Source of the DNA: Beijerinckiaceae bacterium
GTDB taxonomy: Bacteria; Pseudomonadota; Alphaproteobacteria; Rhizobiales; Beijerinckiaceae
DNA length: 64,000 bases
Direction of reading: 5' to 3'
Assembly (NCBI GenBank): GCA_027533425.1
Contig: JAPZUD010000005.1
Coordinates: forward strand, 372,001 to 436,000
Position numbers and translations under genes: made by a program. This document shows positions 52,523 through 62,260 of the stretch, piece after piece. The stretch's first letter is position 1; each line of letters opens with the position of its first letter. The notes under the pieces were generated by a model, which searched no databases, was not told the DNA's origin, and was given only the letters and a program-made list of their open reading frames with translations.

Positions 52523-53635
52523 ATGTTTGAACAGAACGCGATCCTGGCGCATATCCGGCGCTGGGTGGAGATCGAGAGCCCGACGGAACGCCCCGATCAG
52601 GTAAACCGCCTTGTCGACCTGGTCATGGCCGATCATGCCGGCCTGCCGGTGACGATGGAGCGCGTGCCCGGCAGCCATGGCTGCGGCGACCATCTCATCG
52701 TCCGGTCTTCCTGGGGGCAGGACAAGCCGGGCATTCTCGTGCTCAGCCATCTCGATACCGTGCATCCGATGGGGTTTCTGGCCAGCCGCCTGCCCTGGCG
52801 CGAGGACGGGCCGATCGCGTTCGGCCCCGGCATCTACGACATGAAGTCCGGGGCCTGCATTGCCCATCATGCCCTGCGCGCCGCGGCTTCAGCCGGCGGT
52901 GGCCGGCTGGGCGTGACGCATCTTTATGTTTCGGACGAGGAGATCGGCAGTCCGACCTCCCGCCCGCTGATCAAGGCTCTGGGTCGGCAGGCGAAATATG
53001 TGCTGGTCACCGAGCCAGCCCGCGATGGAGGCAAGATCGTCACCGCGCGCAAGGGCGTCGGGCGGTTCGATGTCCATATCCGCGGCGTGGCCTCGCATGC
53101 CGGTGCGAAGCCCCATGAGGGGCGCAGCGCGATCCGCGAACTGGGCCATGTGATCCTGGCGCTCGAAGGCCTGTGCGACGAGGCACGCGGCGTGACCGTG
53201 ACGGTCGGCGTCGTGCAGGGTGGCACCAAGGCGAATGTCATTCCGGAAGAGGCTGTTGCCGCGGTCGACCTGCGTGTGCCTACGGCCGAACTCGCGGACG
53301 AACTCTGCGGCAAAATCCTCGGCCTGGCGCCGAAGACAGCGGGCGTGACAATCACCGTGACCGGCGGCATGAACCGCCCGCCTTTCGAGCAGACACCCGC
53401 AGCGAAAGCCCTGTTCGACCATGCCGCACGGCAGGCGGCGGAGATCGGGTTCGAACTGGTCGGGGTGCATACCGGCGGCGGTTCCGATGGCAATTTCACC
53501 GCGCCGATGGCGGCAACGCTCGACGGACTCGGCGTCGATGGCAAGGGTGCGCATACGGATTACGAGCAGATCGATTGCCGGACGATCGTCCCGCGGGCGG
53601 AATTGCTGCGCCGCCTCATGATGACGCTGGACTGA
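52523..53635 (+). CDS. M20 family metallopeptidase (glutamate carboxypeptidase-like)
   Basis: 370 residues. Zinc site pieces are visible: HLDTVHP, GPGIYDMKSG, YVSDEEIGS and the late His in GAHTDYEQID; the dimerisation lid contains RGVASHAGAKPHEGRSAI. The closest pattern is carboxypeptidase G2/CPDG2-type, which removes C-terminal glutamate, but other amidohydrolases share it. No signal peptide, so cytoplasmic. selO follows after seven bases. Confidence 0.9.
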   Translation: MFEQNAILAHIRRWVEIESPTERPDQVNRLVDLVMADHAGLPVTMERVPGSHGCGDHLIVRSSWGQDKPGILVLSHLDTVHPMGFLASRLPWREDGPIAFGPGIYDMKSGACIAHHALRAAASAGGGRLGVTHLYVSDEEIGSPTSRPLIKALGRQAKYVLVTEPARDGGKIVTARKGVGRFDVHIRGVASHAGAKPHEGRSAIRELGHVILALEGLCDEARGVTVTVGVVQGGTKANVIPEEAVAAVDLRVPTAELADELCGKILGLAPKTAGVTITVTGGMNRPPFEQTPAAKALFDHAARQAAEIGFELVGVHTGGGSDGNFTAPMAATLDGLGVDGKGAHTDYEQIDCRTIVPRAELLRRLMMTLD

Positions 53636-53642
53636 GGGCGTC

Positions 53643-55070
53643 GTGCCGGTTGACCCCGCCTATCGGCCCGAAACCTGCCATGCCGAACTCGGGGCCGCCT
53701 TTGCGGATCCGGTTTCGGCTGCGGCCTTCCCGGCCACGATCCTGCGCTACCGCAATGATCGCTGGGCGCGGCGGGTCGGGCTGGCCGGGCTGGATGATGC
53801 GGAATGGATTGGCCATTTCGGGCGGTTCGAGCCCCTGCCCGGCAATTTCGGGGCGCCGCTTGCGCTGCGCTATCATGGCCATCAGTTCCGGAGCTACAAT
53901 CCGGATCTCGGCGATGGCCGCGGCTTCCTGTTCGCGCAACTGCGCGACGAAGCCGGCCGGCTGCTCGATCTCGGCACCAAGGGCAGCGGCAAGACGCCGT
54001 ATTCGCGCGGCGGCGACGGGCGTCTGACACTGAAGGGCGGCGTCCGCGAGGTGCTCGCCACGGCCCTGCTCGAAGCCCTTGGCGTCGAGACCTCGAAAAG
54101 CTTCTCGCTCATCGAGACCGGCGAGGCCCTGCACCGCAATGACGAACCCTCGCCGACGCGGTCCAGCGTGCTTGTCAGGCTCTCGCATGGCCATATCCGG
54201 ATCGGGACCTTCCAGCGGCTGCTGGCGGAGGGCGATACGGAAAGCCTCGCCAGGCTGGTGCAGCATTGCACACGCCATTACCTGCCCGAAGCCCGGCGTG
54301 ACAGCATGGCCGAGGAAGCACTGGCGCTGTTCGATGCGGTGGCCGGCCGGACCGCGCGGATGACGGCGCAATGGTTCGCCGCCGGCTTCGTGCATGGCGT
54401 GCTCAACACGGACAACATCAACATCACCGGCGAGAGCTTCGATTACGGGCCCTACCGGTTCCTGCCCTTCTACGATCCCGGCTTCACGGCGGCCTATTTC
54501 GACCAGACCGGGCTCTATGCATTCGGGCGGCAAGCGGACACGATCGCCTGGAACCTCGCAAGGCTGGCGGAATGCCTGATCCCGCTGACGCCGCAGGCCG
54601 GGCTGGAGGCAGTGCTGGACACGTTTGGCGAAAGGTTCTGGGACGCCTTGCGCGCCGCCCTGTTCCGGCGGCTCGGCATCATGCCGGGCGAACGGGACGC
54701 GGATACCACCCTCATCCGCGCCTTGTTCACCGCCTTGCGGCAGACGCGGGCGCCGTTCGAGGCGGTGATGTTCGACCTGTATGGCGGCGCGGCGCGGCTT
54801 GACAAGGCGCTGGCGGGGCCGCGCGCGGCGCAGTTTGCCGGCGCGGAATTCGCTCCCGTCATCGCGCTCTGGCGGGATCGCCCGCCCAGCGATGAAGCGC
54901 GGATCGCCGCGCCCTATTTCGGCGCCGATGAGCCGGAAACGCTGCTCTATGACGAGATCGAGGCGCTCTGGGCCCCGATCGCCGAGCGCGACAGCTGGAT
55001 CGGCTTTGCCGCCAAGCTGACCGGGATCGACCGGGTGCGGCAGGCCTATGGCTTCGCAGCCGATCCGTGA
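53643..55070 (+). CDS. selO: Protein adenylyltransferase SelO (YdiU/UPF0061 family)
   Basis: 475 residues from a GTG at 53643. SelO pseudokinases transfer AMP to Ser/Thr/Tyr of proteins in redox stress. Visible core: DLGTKGSGKTPYSRGGDGRLTLKGGVREVL with the nucleotide-binding Lys, RLSHGHIRIGTFQ, GVLNTDNINITGE (the catalytic-loop Asp) and DYGPYRFLP. The C-terminal selenocysteine/cysteine of eukaryotic SelO is absent, as in many bacteria. It is probably cotranscribed with the M20 peptidase. Confidence 0.94.
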   Translation: MPVDPAYRPETCHAELGAAFADPVSAAAFPATILRYRNDRWARRVGLAGLDDAEWIGHFGRFEPLPGNFGAPLALRYHGHQFRSYNPDLGDGRGFLFAQLRDEAGRLLDLGTKGSGKTPYSRGGDGRLTLKGGVREVLATALLEALGVETSKSFSLIETGEALHRNDEPSPTRSSVLVRLSHGHIRIGTFQRLLAEGDTESLARLVQHCTRHYLPEARRDSMAEEALALFDAVAGRTARMTAQWFAAGFVHGVLNTDNINITGESFDYGPYRFLPFYDPGFTAAYFDQTGLYAFGRQADTIAWNLARLAECLIPLTPQAGLEAVLDTFGERFWDALRAALFRRLGIMPGERDADTTLIRALFTALRQTRAPFEAVMFDLYGGAARLDKALAGPRAAQFAGAEFAPVIALWRDRPPSDEARIAAPYFGADEPETLLYDEIEALWAPIAERDSWIGFAAKLTGIDRVRQAYGFAADP

Positions 55071-55085
55071 GCCGTCCGCACAACG

Positions 55086-56750
55086 TCAGGGGCGGACCAG
55101 CTCCCGTGCGGCACCGAGATCCTCGACATAGCGGACCAGCGGATCGCCGAGGCCCGCGCGCTGGAAGACCTGTCGAACCTGCGCATTCGCTCCGGTGATC
55201 ACGAACACGGAGCCGGCCTTGTGCAGCCGGTGGGCGAAGCGCTCGAGACTTTTCGCCGCGCTGCTGTCGGCGAGGGGCACATCCCGGAAATCGAAGATGA
55301 AGGCACGCGGCGGGATCGGCAGGCGTTCGAGCAGGACCGAGACATTGCCGGCCGCCGCGAAGAAGAAGGCGCCGGTAAGGCGGTAGACCAGCACATCGCC
55401 TTCCGGAAAATCCGGATCCGCCCGCTCGGTGCTGCCCTCCCGTGCCGGCGGGGCGAGGCCGGCCAGTTCGACCGAGGTCGCCATGCGGTGCATGAATACG
55501 AAGGCGCCCAACACCACGCCGACGCCAATGGCGATGGTGAGATCGACGAGGATGGTCAGCACGAAGGTGGAGAGGAGGATCACCGCATCAGCGCGGGAGG
55601 TCCGGAGCAGGGCGGCGAATTCGTGCTTCTCGGCCATGTTCCAGGCGACCACGGCCAGAACGGCGCCGAGGGCCGCCAGCGGGATATAGGCGGCGAGCGG
55701 CGCCGCGACAACCATGAAGGCCAGGAGGTAGACCGCATGGAGCATGCCGGAGACCGGGCCGCGGGCGCCGGCGCGGACATTTGTTGCCGTCCGGGCGATG
55801 GTGCCCGTCACCGGCACGCCGCCGAACAGGACCGAGGCGATGTTGGCCGCTCCCTGGGCGATCAGCTCCATGTCGGAGCGATGGCGGCCCCCGCTCATCC
55901 CGTCAGCGACAACGGCGCTCAGCAGGGATTCGATCGAACCGAGCAGCGCGATGGCGAGGGCGGCGGGGAGAAGTTCGACGAGCCGCGCCACCGAGACCGG
56001 CGGGAGCGAAGGGCTGGGCAGGCTGCTGGGAACGCCGCCGAAGCGGCTGCCGATCGTGCCGATCTCGAGGCCGAGCAGGAAGGTGAGAAGAGCGGCCACG
56101 GCCACGGTGATCAGCAGGCCAGGCCAGGTCGGCCGCCAGCGCCGGAAGGCCAGGATCATCAGCACAGAAAGCCCGGCCACGAGCATGGTCGGGACGCTGG
56201 CGCTGGGCAGGCTCCCCCAGATCGCCGCGAGTTTCGGGAGGAGCGCTGCCGGTTCCTTCTCCATGGCCAGGCCAAGCAATTCCTTGATCTGGCTGGCAAA
56301 GATGATCACAGCAATGCCGGCGGTGAAGCCGACCGTCACCGGAAACGGGATGTAGCGGATATAGCCGCCGAGGCGCAGGAAGCCGATGGCCATCATCATG
56401 AAGCCGGCCATGATCGTGGCAAGGACCAACCCGTCATAGCCATGCGCCTGCACGATGCCGGCAATCAGGACGATGAAGGCGCCCGCCGGCCCTCCGATCT
56501 GGTAGCGGCTGCCGCCAAGAGCGGAGATGAGGAAGCCACCGACAATGGCGGTATAAAGCCCCCGGTCCGGGGAGAGGCCGCAGGCAATGGCAATGGCCAT
56601 GGAGAGCGGCAGGGCGACGATGGCAACGGTCAGCCCGGCAATCGCATCGGCCCGGAAATCGCGCAGGCCATAGCCTTCGCGCAGCACCGTCAGGAGCTTC
56701 GGCGTGAGGGCCGGCATTGCCGCCAGATCCTGTCCGCCGGCGCGGCTCAT
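55086..56750 (-). CDS. SulP family anion transporter with STAS domain
   Basis: 554 residues: about 10-12 helices in the SLC26/SulP fold (DAIAGLTVAIVALPLSMAIAIACGLSPDRGLYTAIVGGFL, the GPAGAFIVL binding site) and a C-terminal STAS domain (about 440-550, IFDFRDVPLADSSAAKSLERF). Annotated members carry sulfate, bicarbonate or dicarboxylates. Its start overlaps the deaminase stop by four bases, so this one may serve the purine pathway rather than sulfate. It is far from the cys operon. Confidence 0.92.
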   Translation of the reverse strand: MSRAGGQDLAAMPALTPKLLTVLREGYGLRDFRADAIAGLTVAIVALPLSMAIAIACGLSPDRGLYTAIVGGFLISALGGSRYQIGGPAGAFIVLIAGIVQAHGYDGLVLATIMAGFMMMAIGFLRLGGYIRYIPFPVTVGFTAGIAVIIFASQIKELLGLAMEKEPAALLPKLAAIWGSLPSASVPTMLVAGLSVLMILAFRRWRPTWPGLLITVAVAALLTFLLGLEIGTIGSRFGGVPSSLPSPSLPPVSVARLVELLPAALAIALLGSIESLLSAVVADGMSGGRHRSDMELIAQGAANIASVLFGGVPVTGTIARTATNVRAGARGPVSGMLHAVYLLAFMVVAAPLAAYIPLAALGAVLAVVAWNMAEKHEFAALLRTSRADAVILLSTFVLTILVDLTIAIGVGVVLGAFVFMHRMATSVELAGLAPPAREGSTERADPDFPEGDVLVYRLTGAFFFAAAGNVSVLLERLPIPPRAFIFDFRDVPLADSSAAKSLERFAHRLHKAGSVFVITGANAQVRQVFQRAGLGDPLVRYVEDLGAARELVRP

Positions 56751-58114
56751 GAGGCAAGCCCCGCCTTGACCCGGAGTTGATGGGCGAGGCGATTGTGCTG
56801 CTCGACCTGTTTCGGCAGGTCGATGGTCTGCATCTCGCCCTTCCGGACAATGAGCCGGCCATTGATCATGCTGTAGCTCACCTTGGGCGGGGTGCAGAAG
56901 ACCAGGGCCGCGACCGGATCGGCCTGCGCGCCGGCAAAGTCGAGGCCGGTGACATCGAAAGCGACCAGATCCGCCGCCATACCAGGCGCCAGCGCGCCGA
57001 TATCGTCCCGTCCGAGCACGCGGGCACCACCGCGCGTCGCCAGTTCGAGCGCATCGCGGGCCGACATGGCGGCCGGGCCGAATCCGACCCGCTGCAGCAG
57101 CATGGCCTGCCGGGCCTCGGCGAGGAGATGGCCGGCATCGGCCGAGGCCGAGCCATCAACGCCGAGCCCGACCGGCACGCCGGCTGCGCGCATCTTTCCC
57201 AACGGTGCGATGCCGGAGGCGAGGCGCATGTTCGAACAGGGGCAATGGGCGACGCCTGTCCCCGTGCGGCCGAACAGGCGGATTGCCTTGTCGTCCAGCT
57301 TCACACAATGGGCATGCCAGACATCGGGGCCAACCCAGTCGAGGCTCTCGACATAATCCGCCGGGTCCTTGCCGAAAACCTCGAGGGAATAGGCGATGTC
57401 ATTGTCATTCTCGGCCAGATGCGTATGCAGCGAAACGCCGTAATGCCGGGCAAGCTTCGCGCTTTCGCGCATCAGGTCCTCGCTGACCGTGAAGGGCGAG
57501 CAGGGCGCGATGACGATGCGCAGCATCGCGAAGCGCGAATCGTCGTGGTATTCCTCGACCAGCCGCTGCATCTCGCGGAGGATGGCCGGCTCTTCCTCGA
57601 CAACGTGATCAGGCGGCAGGCCGCCCTTGGATTCGCCGACGCTCATGGCGCCGCGCGCAGCATGGAACCGGATGCCAACCCGGCGTGCGGCCTCGATTGC
57701 ATCATCGAGCCGCGATCCGTTGGGATAGATGTAGAGATGGTCAGACGAGGTCGTGCAGCCCGACAGGACCAGTTCGGTCATCGCCGTGACGGCGGAAACA
57801 TGGATCATCTCCGGCGTGAGATGCGCCCAGATCGGATAATGCGCCTTGAGCCAGCCGAAGAGCTCGGCATCCTGCCCACCCGGCGTCGCCCGCGTCAGCG
57901 ACTGGACCATGTGATGATGCGTGTTGACGAGACCGGGCAAGACGACATGGCCCGCCAGATCGATCACCGTGCCGGCTTCCGGCAGGGGCTCGTCTGCCGT
58001 GCCGACCTGCAGGATCTGCGCGCCCTCGACGAGAACGAAGCCCCCCGGCAATTCGCGGCGCGCTGCGTCCATCGTGGCCACGACCAGCGCATTCTTGAAG
58101 AGGATCCGACTCAT
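56747..58114 (-). CDS. Amidohydrolase, 8-oxoguanine deaminase-like
   Basis: 455 residues of the metal-dependent amidohydrolase superfamily. Metal ligands: LVNTHHHMVQSLTRA, then HTHLAEN, HCVKL and a late Asp in GLGVDGSASADAGHL. CTTSSDHLYIYPNG and FHAARGAMSVGESKGGLPPD resemble the 8-oxoguanine / isoguanine deaminases (as in Pseudomonas PA0142) more than TrzN or SAH deaminase. It would make uric acid from 8-oxoguanine. SulP is translationally coupled downstream. Confidence 0.86.
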   Translation of the reverse strand: MSRILFKNALVVATMDAARRELPGGFVLVEGAQILQVGTADEPLPEAGTVIDLAGHVVLPGLVNTHHHMVQSLTRATPGGQDAELFGWLKAHYPIWAHLTPEMIHVSAVTAMTELVLSGCTTSSDHLYIYPNGSRLDDAIEAARRVGIRFHAARGAMSVGESKGGLPPDHVVEEEPAILREMQRLVEEYHDDSRFAMLRIVIAPCSPFTVSEDLMRESAKLARHYGVSLHTHLAENDNDIAYSLEVFGKDPADYVESLDWVGPDVWHAHCVKLDDKAIRLFGRTGTGVAHCPCSNMRLASGIAPLGKMRAAGVPVGLGVDGSASADAGHLLAEARQAMLLQRVGFGPAAMSARDALELATRGGARVLGRDDIGALAPGMAADLVAFDVTGLDFAGAQADPVAALVFCTPPKVSYSMINGRLIVRKGEMQTIDLPKQVEQHNRLAHQLRVKAGLAS

Positions 58115-58219
58115 GGTTCAACGCCCCCCGGCGACTCGCGGTTCCAGAATGTCTGGTTCGCAGGCCAAGGTCCAGCATACTGAACGGGGATGATTCGCCA
58201 GGAGATCAGGGTGACAGGG

Positions 58220-59299
58220 ATGATCCGCGCCGTCGGCGCCATCAGCGGCACCTCGATGGATGCCATCGACGTGGCCGTGCTCGAAAGCGATGGCCTTTCG
58301 GCGGTGCGCATGCTGGGCGGCGGGGCCTTTCCCTATCCGCCGGCATTGCGCACTGCGCTGCAGGCGGTGATCGCCGATCCCGCCCGCGCCGAGAGCGGCG
58401 ATCTCGATTCGCTGGAGGCGGACGTGACGGATGCCTTTGCCGACGCGATCCAGCGCGTGCTTGTGCAGGGCGGGATCGACCTCGGAACGGTCGATCTCGT
58501 TGGCCTGCATGGCCAGACGGTGTTCCACCGCCCGGAAAAACGCTTCACCCGCCAGCTCGGTGACGGGGCGCGGCTGGCCCGGCTGCTGGGGCGCCCGGTC
58601 GTGAACCGGTTCCGCCATGCCGATGTCGCCGCCGGCGGCCAGGGCGCGCCGCTGGTCCCGCTCTACCACGCCGCGCTGTCGGCAGGGCTGGAGATGCCGC
58701 TCGTCGTGCTCAATCTCGGCGGGGTCGCCAATATCACCTATCTCGACGGCGAGACCGTGCTGGCCTGCGATACCGGGCCCGCCTCGGCGCTGATCGACGA
58801 TGCGATGATGCATCATTTCGGCCAGCCCTATGACCGGGACGGCGCCGTCGCGCAGGCAGGCCGGGTCGACACGGCGCTGTTGGGCCGCTGGCTCGACCAT
58901 CCGTTCTTTCGGCAGCCCCTGCCAAAATCGCTTGACCGCAATGATTTCCATCGTCTGACGCGTGACGCCCGCCAGCTCGGCCCGGAAGACGAGGTCGCGA
59001 CGCTCACGGCCTTCACCATCGCGGCCACCTCGGCGATCACGCGTCATCTGCCGAAGCCAGCGCGTCAATGGCTCGTCACCGGGGGCGGACGGCACAACCC
59101 TGTCTTCATGCGCGGCTTTGCCGCGACGCTCGGAGTGCCGGTCGAGCCGGTCGAGGCCGCTGGCTGGGACGGCGACCTGCTGGAGGCCGAATGCTTTGCC
59201 TATCTCGCGATCCGCTCGCGGCTCGGGCTGCCTCTGAGCCTGCCTGGCACGACAGGCGTTCCGGTTCCGATGCCGGGGGGAGAGTTCTGGCCGGCCTGA
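58220..59299 (+). CDS. anmK: Anhydro-N-acetylmuramic acid kinase
   Basis: 359 residues from the ATG at 58220, with AGGG eight bases upstream; in-frame starts at 58190 and 58211 exist. The ATP site AISGTSMDAIDVAV, GLHGQTVFHRP, LNLGGVANITYL, CDTGPASALIDD and TGGGRHNPVFM are typical. It opens and phosphorylates 1,6-anhydro-MurNAc released from the cell wall so it can be reused. It ends one base from the phosphatase stop. Confidence 0.95.
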   Translation: MIRAVGAISGTSMDAIDVAVLESDGLSAVRMLGGGAFPYPPALRTALQAVIADPARAESGDLDSLEADVTDAFADAIQRVLVQGGIDLGTVDLVGLHGQTVFHRPEKRFTRQLGDGARLARLLGRPVVNRFRHADVAAGGQGAPLVPLYHAALSAGLEMPLVVLNLGGVANITYLDGETVLACDTGPASALIDDAMMHHFGQPYDRDGAVAQAGRVDTALLGRWLDHPFFRQPLPKSLDRNDFHRLTRDARQLGPEDEVATLTAFTIAATSAITRHLPKPARQWLVTGGGRHNPVFMRGFAATLGVPVEPVEAAGWDGDLLEAECFAYLAIRSRLGLPLSLPGTTGVPVPMPGGEFWPA

Positions 59300-59300
59300 T

Positions 59301-59756
59301 TTACCCGGCCCGACGGACGCGCGGGCCGATCACGTCCCTGATATGCCGGTCAATCATGTCCCGGACGCGGCGATAGGCCTCGAGACGCTGGTCGCGCGTG
59401 CCGGTTACCTGCGTGGCATCCTCGATCGGCCAGTACAGCAGCTCCACCGAGGTGGCGCGCAGCAATTCACGCGCCCGGGCATGCGCTTCCGAGGAAAGGG
59501 CGACAACGAGGTCGAACCCCTCGCAATCGATCTCGTCGAGCGTATGCGGCTCATCGCCCTCGAAATCGATGCCGAGCTCGCGCAGGGCAGAAAGGGCGAA
59601 ACCGTCCCGATCGGCTTTCGACAGGCCGGCGGAATCCACATAGAGCGTGCGGCCGTAGCGCATGCGCGCCAGCCCCTCGGCCATGGGCGAGCGGACGGCA
59701 TTCATGGAGCAGACGAAGAGGACCGCCTGAATTGGCTGGGCTGCGGATTCGCTCAC
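59301..59756 (-). CDS. Low-molecular-weight phosphatase / ArsC-like protein
   Basis: 151 residues starting with GTG at 59756, overlapping the UPF0262 stop (GTGA). The P-loop [17 protein letters not shown] contains the CX5R catalytic loop. The general-acid region reads WPIEDAT instead of the common DPxx, so whether it acts on phosphotyrosine, arsenate or something else is open. It lies downstream of hisD-UPF0262, as in many alphaproteobacteria, where infA usually follows; here anmK faces it. Confidence 0.88.
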   Translation of the reverse strand: MSESAAQPIQAVLFVCSMNAVRSPMAEGLARMRYGRTLYVDSAGLSKADRDGFALSALRELGIDFEGDEPHTLDEIDCEGFDLVVALSSEAHARARELLRATSVELLYWPIEDATQVTGTRDQRLEAYRRVRDMIDRHIRDVIGPRVRRAG

Positions 59757-60247
59757 CGGTCCTGCCCCTTCCAGGACAAGGCCGCGATCAGAGTGAAGAG
59801 CCGTCGGGCTGTCTTGTGGTCGATCTCGATCTTGCCTTCGAGCCGCTCGATGACGAGACCAGCCCCCTCGTCATGGACGCCCCGCCGGCCCATGTCGATT
59901 GCCTCGATCCGTTCGGGCGACGCGGAACGGATGGCCTCGTAATAGCTTTCGCAGATCAGGAAATAATCCTTGATCACCTTGCGGAAGGGTGAGAGCGACA
60001 GCAGATGCGCCACGACGGGGCTGGAATCCTCGTGCCGGATGTCAAAGGAAAGCCGGTTGGCCACGAGGCCAAGGGACAAGGTGTAGGGTCCACCGGCATG
60101 GCCGGGAATGCCGAAGACGTTCTCCTCAACCAGATCATAGATCGCAATGGCACGCTCATGTTCCTGATCCGGCGTGCCGCGCTCGATCGAGGCCTCGTCG
60201 AGCGTGACCGCAACCAGACGCCGCATGTCGGAGCCTTCAGTGCCCAT
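59753..60247 (-). CDS. UPF0262 family protein
   Basis: 164 residues. [43 protein letters not shown] and [40 protein letters not shown] are the family core, restricted to alphaproteobacteria. Function unknown. It begins three bases after the hisD stop; the ATG at 60247 is used, with another seven codons later. Confidence 0.92.
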   Translation of the reverse strand: MGTEGSDMRRLVAVTLDEASIERGTPDQEHERAIAIYDLVEENVFGIPGHAGGPYTLSLGLVANRLSFDIRHEDSSPVVAHLLSLSPFRKVIKDYFLICESYYEAIRSASPERIEAIDMGRRGVHDEGAGLVIERLEGKIEIDHKTARRLFTLIAALSWKGQDR

Positions 60248-60250
60248 CGC

Positions 60251-61588
60251 TCACCGCCGGTTCAGCCGGATCGCCACGGACCGGGCATGGGCATCAAGGC
60301 CCTCGGCCTCGCCCAGGGCAATCGCCGTGGGGCCCAGCACCGCCAGCTGGTCAGGGCCGCACCGGAGGATCGAGGACCGCTTCATGAAGTCCAGCACGCC
60401 GAGCCCCGAGGCGAAGCGCGCAGAGCGGGCCGTCGGCAGTACATGGTTCGAACCGCCGACATAATCGCCGATGGCCTCGGGCGTATGGGCGCCGAGGAAA
60501 ATCGCGCCGGCTTCGCGGATGCGCAACGCGATACCCTCCGGATCCCGTGTATGGATCTCGAGATGCTCGGCAGCGAGCCGATTGGCGATGCGGGTCGCGT
60601 CGATCATGTCCTCGACAAGGATGATCGCCCCGTTATCCCGCCAGCTTGCCGCAGCTATATCCTTGCGGGACAGCGTCGCAAGCTGGCCATTCACCGCGAC
60701 GATGACCTCCTCGGCAAGGTCGGGTTCGTTGGTAATCAGGATCGATTGCGCAGCGGTATCATGCTCCGCCTGGGCCAGAAGATCTGCGGCGATCCATTCG
60801 GCATTGGCAGAACGATCGGCGATGATCACCACTTCGGACGGGCCGGCGATCATGTCGATGCCCACCTGGCCGAAGACCTGGCGCTTCGCCGCTGCCACAT
60901 AGGCATTGCCGGGCCCGACAATCTTCGAGACCGGGCGGATCGTTTCCGTGCCAAAAGCCAGCGCGGCAACAGCCTGTGCCCCGCCGATCCGGTAGATCTC
61001 GTCCACACCGGCAAGCTGCGCCGCGGCAAGGACCAGCGGCGAGAGATTTCCCCGCGGCGTCGGCACCACCATCACCACGCGGTCCACGCCGGCAACCTTG
61101 GCCGGGATGGCATTCATCAGCACCGATGACGGATAGGAGGCCGATCCGCCGGGCACATAGAGGCCCACAGCCGCGATCGGAGTCCAGCGCCAGCCAAGTT
61201 TCACGCCGAGATGGTCCTCGAACACGTCGTCGCGCGGGACCTGCCGTTCATGGAAGGCGCGGATCCGCCGGGCAGCAACCTTCAGCGCATCGAGATGCGC
61301 GTTCTTGCACTGGTTGACCGCGTCGGCGATCTCCGCCTCGGTGAAGCGGACGCCGGTTCCCCGCAAATCGATCCCGTCGAACCGGAGCGTGAAGTCGCGG
61401 ACAGCGTTGTCACCGCGCAGTTTAACATCCGCAAGGATTCCCGCGACGACCTTGTCCACATCGGCCGCAACCTCCCGCTTGGAGCCGGCCATAGCCACGA
61501 AGCGCCGTTCGAAATCGGCATCGGCCGTCGAAAGACGCCAGCGCGGCGAGACATCGCTGCCCGTCAACCGGGGGGTATGGTGCACCAA
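60251..61588 (-). CDS. hisD: Histidinol dehydrogenase
   Basis: 445 residues; the last two oxidations of histidine synthesis. Key stretches: GLYVPGGSASYPSSVLMNAIPAKVAGV, GGAQAVAALAFGTETI, IAGPSEVVIIAD (zinc/His region), AQAEHDTAAQ with catalytic Glu-His and GSNHVLPT. The start is a TTG at 61588 or GTG at 61585, both behind GAGGG; no suitable ATG precedes the conserved part. Confidence 0.95.
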   Translation of the reverse strand: MVHHTPRLTGSDVSPRWRLSTADADFERRFVAMAGSKREVAADVDKVVAGILADVKLRGDNAVRDFTLRFDGIDLRGTGVRFTEAEIADAVNQCKNAHLDALKVAARRIRAFHERQVPRDDVFEDHLGVKLGWRWTPIAAVGLYVPGGSASYPSSVLMNAIPAKVAGVDRVVMVVPTPRGNLSPLVLAAAQLAGVDEIYRIGGAQAVAALAFGTETIRPVSKIVGPGNAYVAAAKRQVFGQVGIDMIAGPSEVVIIADRSANAEWIAADLLAQAEHDTAAQSILITNEPDLAEEVIVAVNGQLATLSRKDIAAASWRDNGAIILVEDMIDATRIANRLAAEHLEIHTRDPEGIALRIREAGAIFLGAHTPEAIGDYVGGSNHVLPTARSARFASGLGVLDFMKRSSILRCGPDQLAVLGPTAIALGEAEGLDAHARSVAIRLNRR

Positions 61589-61674
61589 GGACGGGCCCTC
61601 GTTCGAATTCGACTTCTTCGTTGTTACCCAGCCTCCGGCGTGGCTGCAACGGTCTCGATGCGACTTTATCGCAG

Positions 61675-61703
61675 TGCGACAAGGACATCCGCATTCTGTC
61701 GCA
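61675..61703. promoter_or_regulatory. TGCGACA-N15-TGTCGCA dyad
   Basis: Perfect 7-bp arms in the gap between hisD and the Cys-rich gene; a further GCGAC copy lies at 61660-61664. A TTGACT (61707-61712) follows. It may be the control site of either gene. Confidence 0.35.
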
Positions 61704-61786
61704 TCGTTGACTCCGGAATCCGGCTTGGGTTTGTCCGCAAACTGGCCTAGCCTTGTCGTGTCGTTGTCTTTCTTCCGAGGTCATCC

Positions 61787-62233
61787 ATGACACATTCCCG
61801 TTTCCTCCGGTCGCGGCTCCAGGCATGGATTGCCGGCTTCCTCCTGATCCTTGGCATGGCAGCCCATGCGGAGGCGCAGTATTACGAACGCGGGCCCTCG
61901 ATCTGCGTGACGTCGCGCGGGAACTGCTCGGCCGGCTATGCGCCGATGGGTGCGGGTTGCTATTGCAATATCCCCGGTTTCGGCCGCAAGGCCGGCAATG
62001 TGCGCGCCTTTGCCGGCGCTCCCCGCCCCCGCTATCAGGATGACGGTTACTACCGGGGTCCGCGGCGCTACGAGGACGATTACTACCCTGCGCCCCGGCG
62101 ACGCACGGCCATGGGTTCAGTCTGCGTGACCTCGCGCGGGAATTGCTCGGCCGGCGGTGTCGTGCCGATCATGTCGGGCTGCTATTGCTTCATCCCGGGC
62201 TTCGGCCGCAAGGCGGGCAACGTCCGCTACTGA
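61787..62233 (+). CDS. Exported protein with two copies of a four-cysteine repeat
   Basis: 148 residues with a signal peptide (about 1-30, hydrophobic AGFLLILGMAA, cut near AEA/Q). The mature part is two near-identical units, about 40-73 and 113-147, each with CVTSRGNCSAG, then GCYC and IPGFGRKAGNVR, so four cysteines per unit (40/47/58/60 and 113/120/132/134). A Tyr/Arg/Pro/Asp-rich linker joins them. The copies are also very alike in DNA, so the duplication is recent or under correction. Function unknown; disulfide-linked periplasmic role inferred. Confidence 0.85.
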   Translation: MTHSRFLRSRLQAWIAGFLLILGMAAHAEAQYYERGPSICVTSRGNCSAGYAPMGAGCYCNIPGFGRKAGNVRAFAGAPRPRYQDDGYYRGPRRYEDDYYPAPRRRTAMGSVCVTSRGNCSAGGVVPIMSGCYCFIPGFGRKAGNVRY

Positions 62234-62260
62234 TTCCAGCCGGGAAGAGGCGCATCCGCG

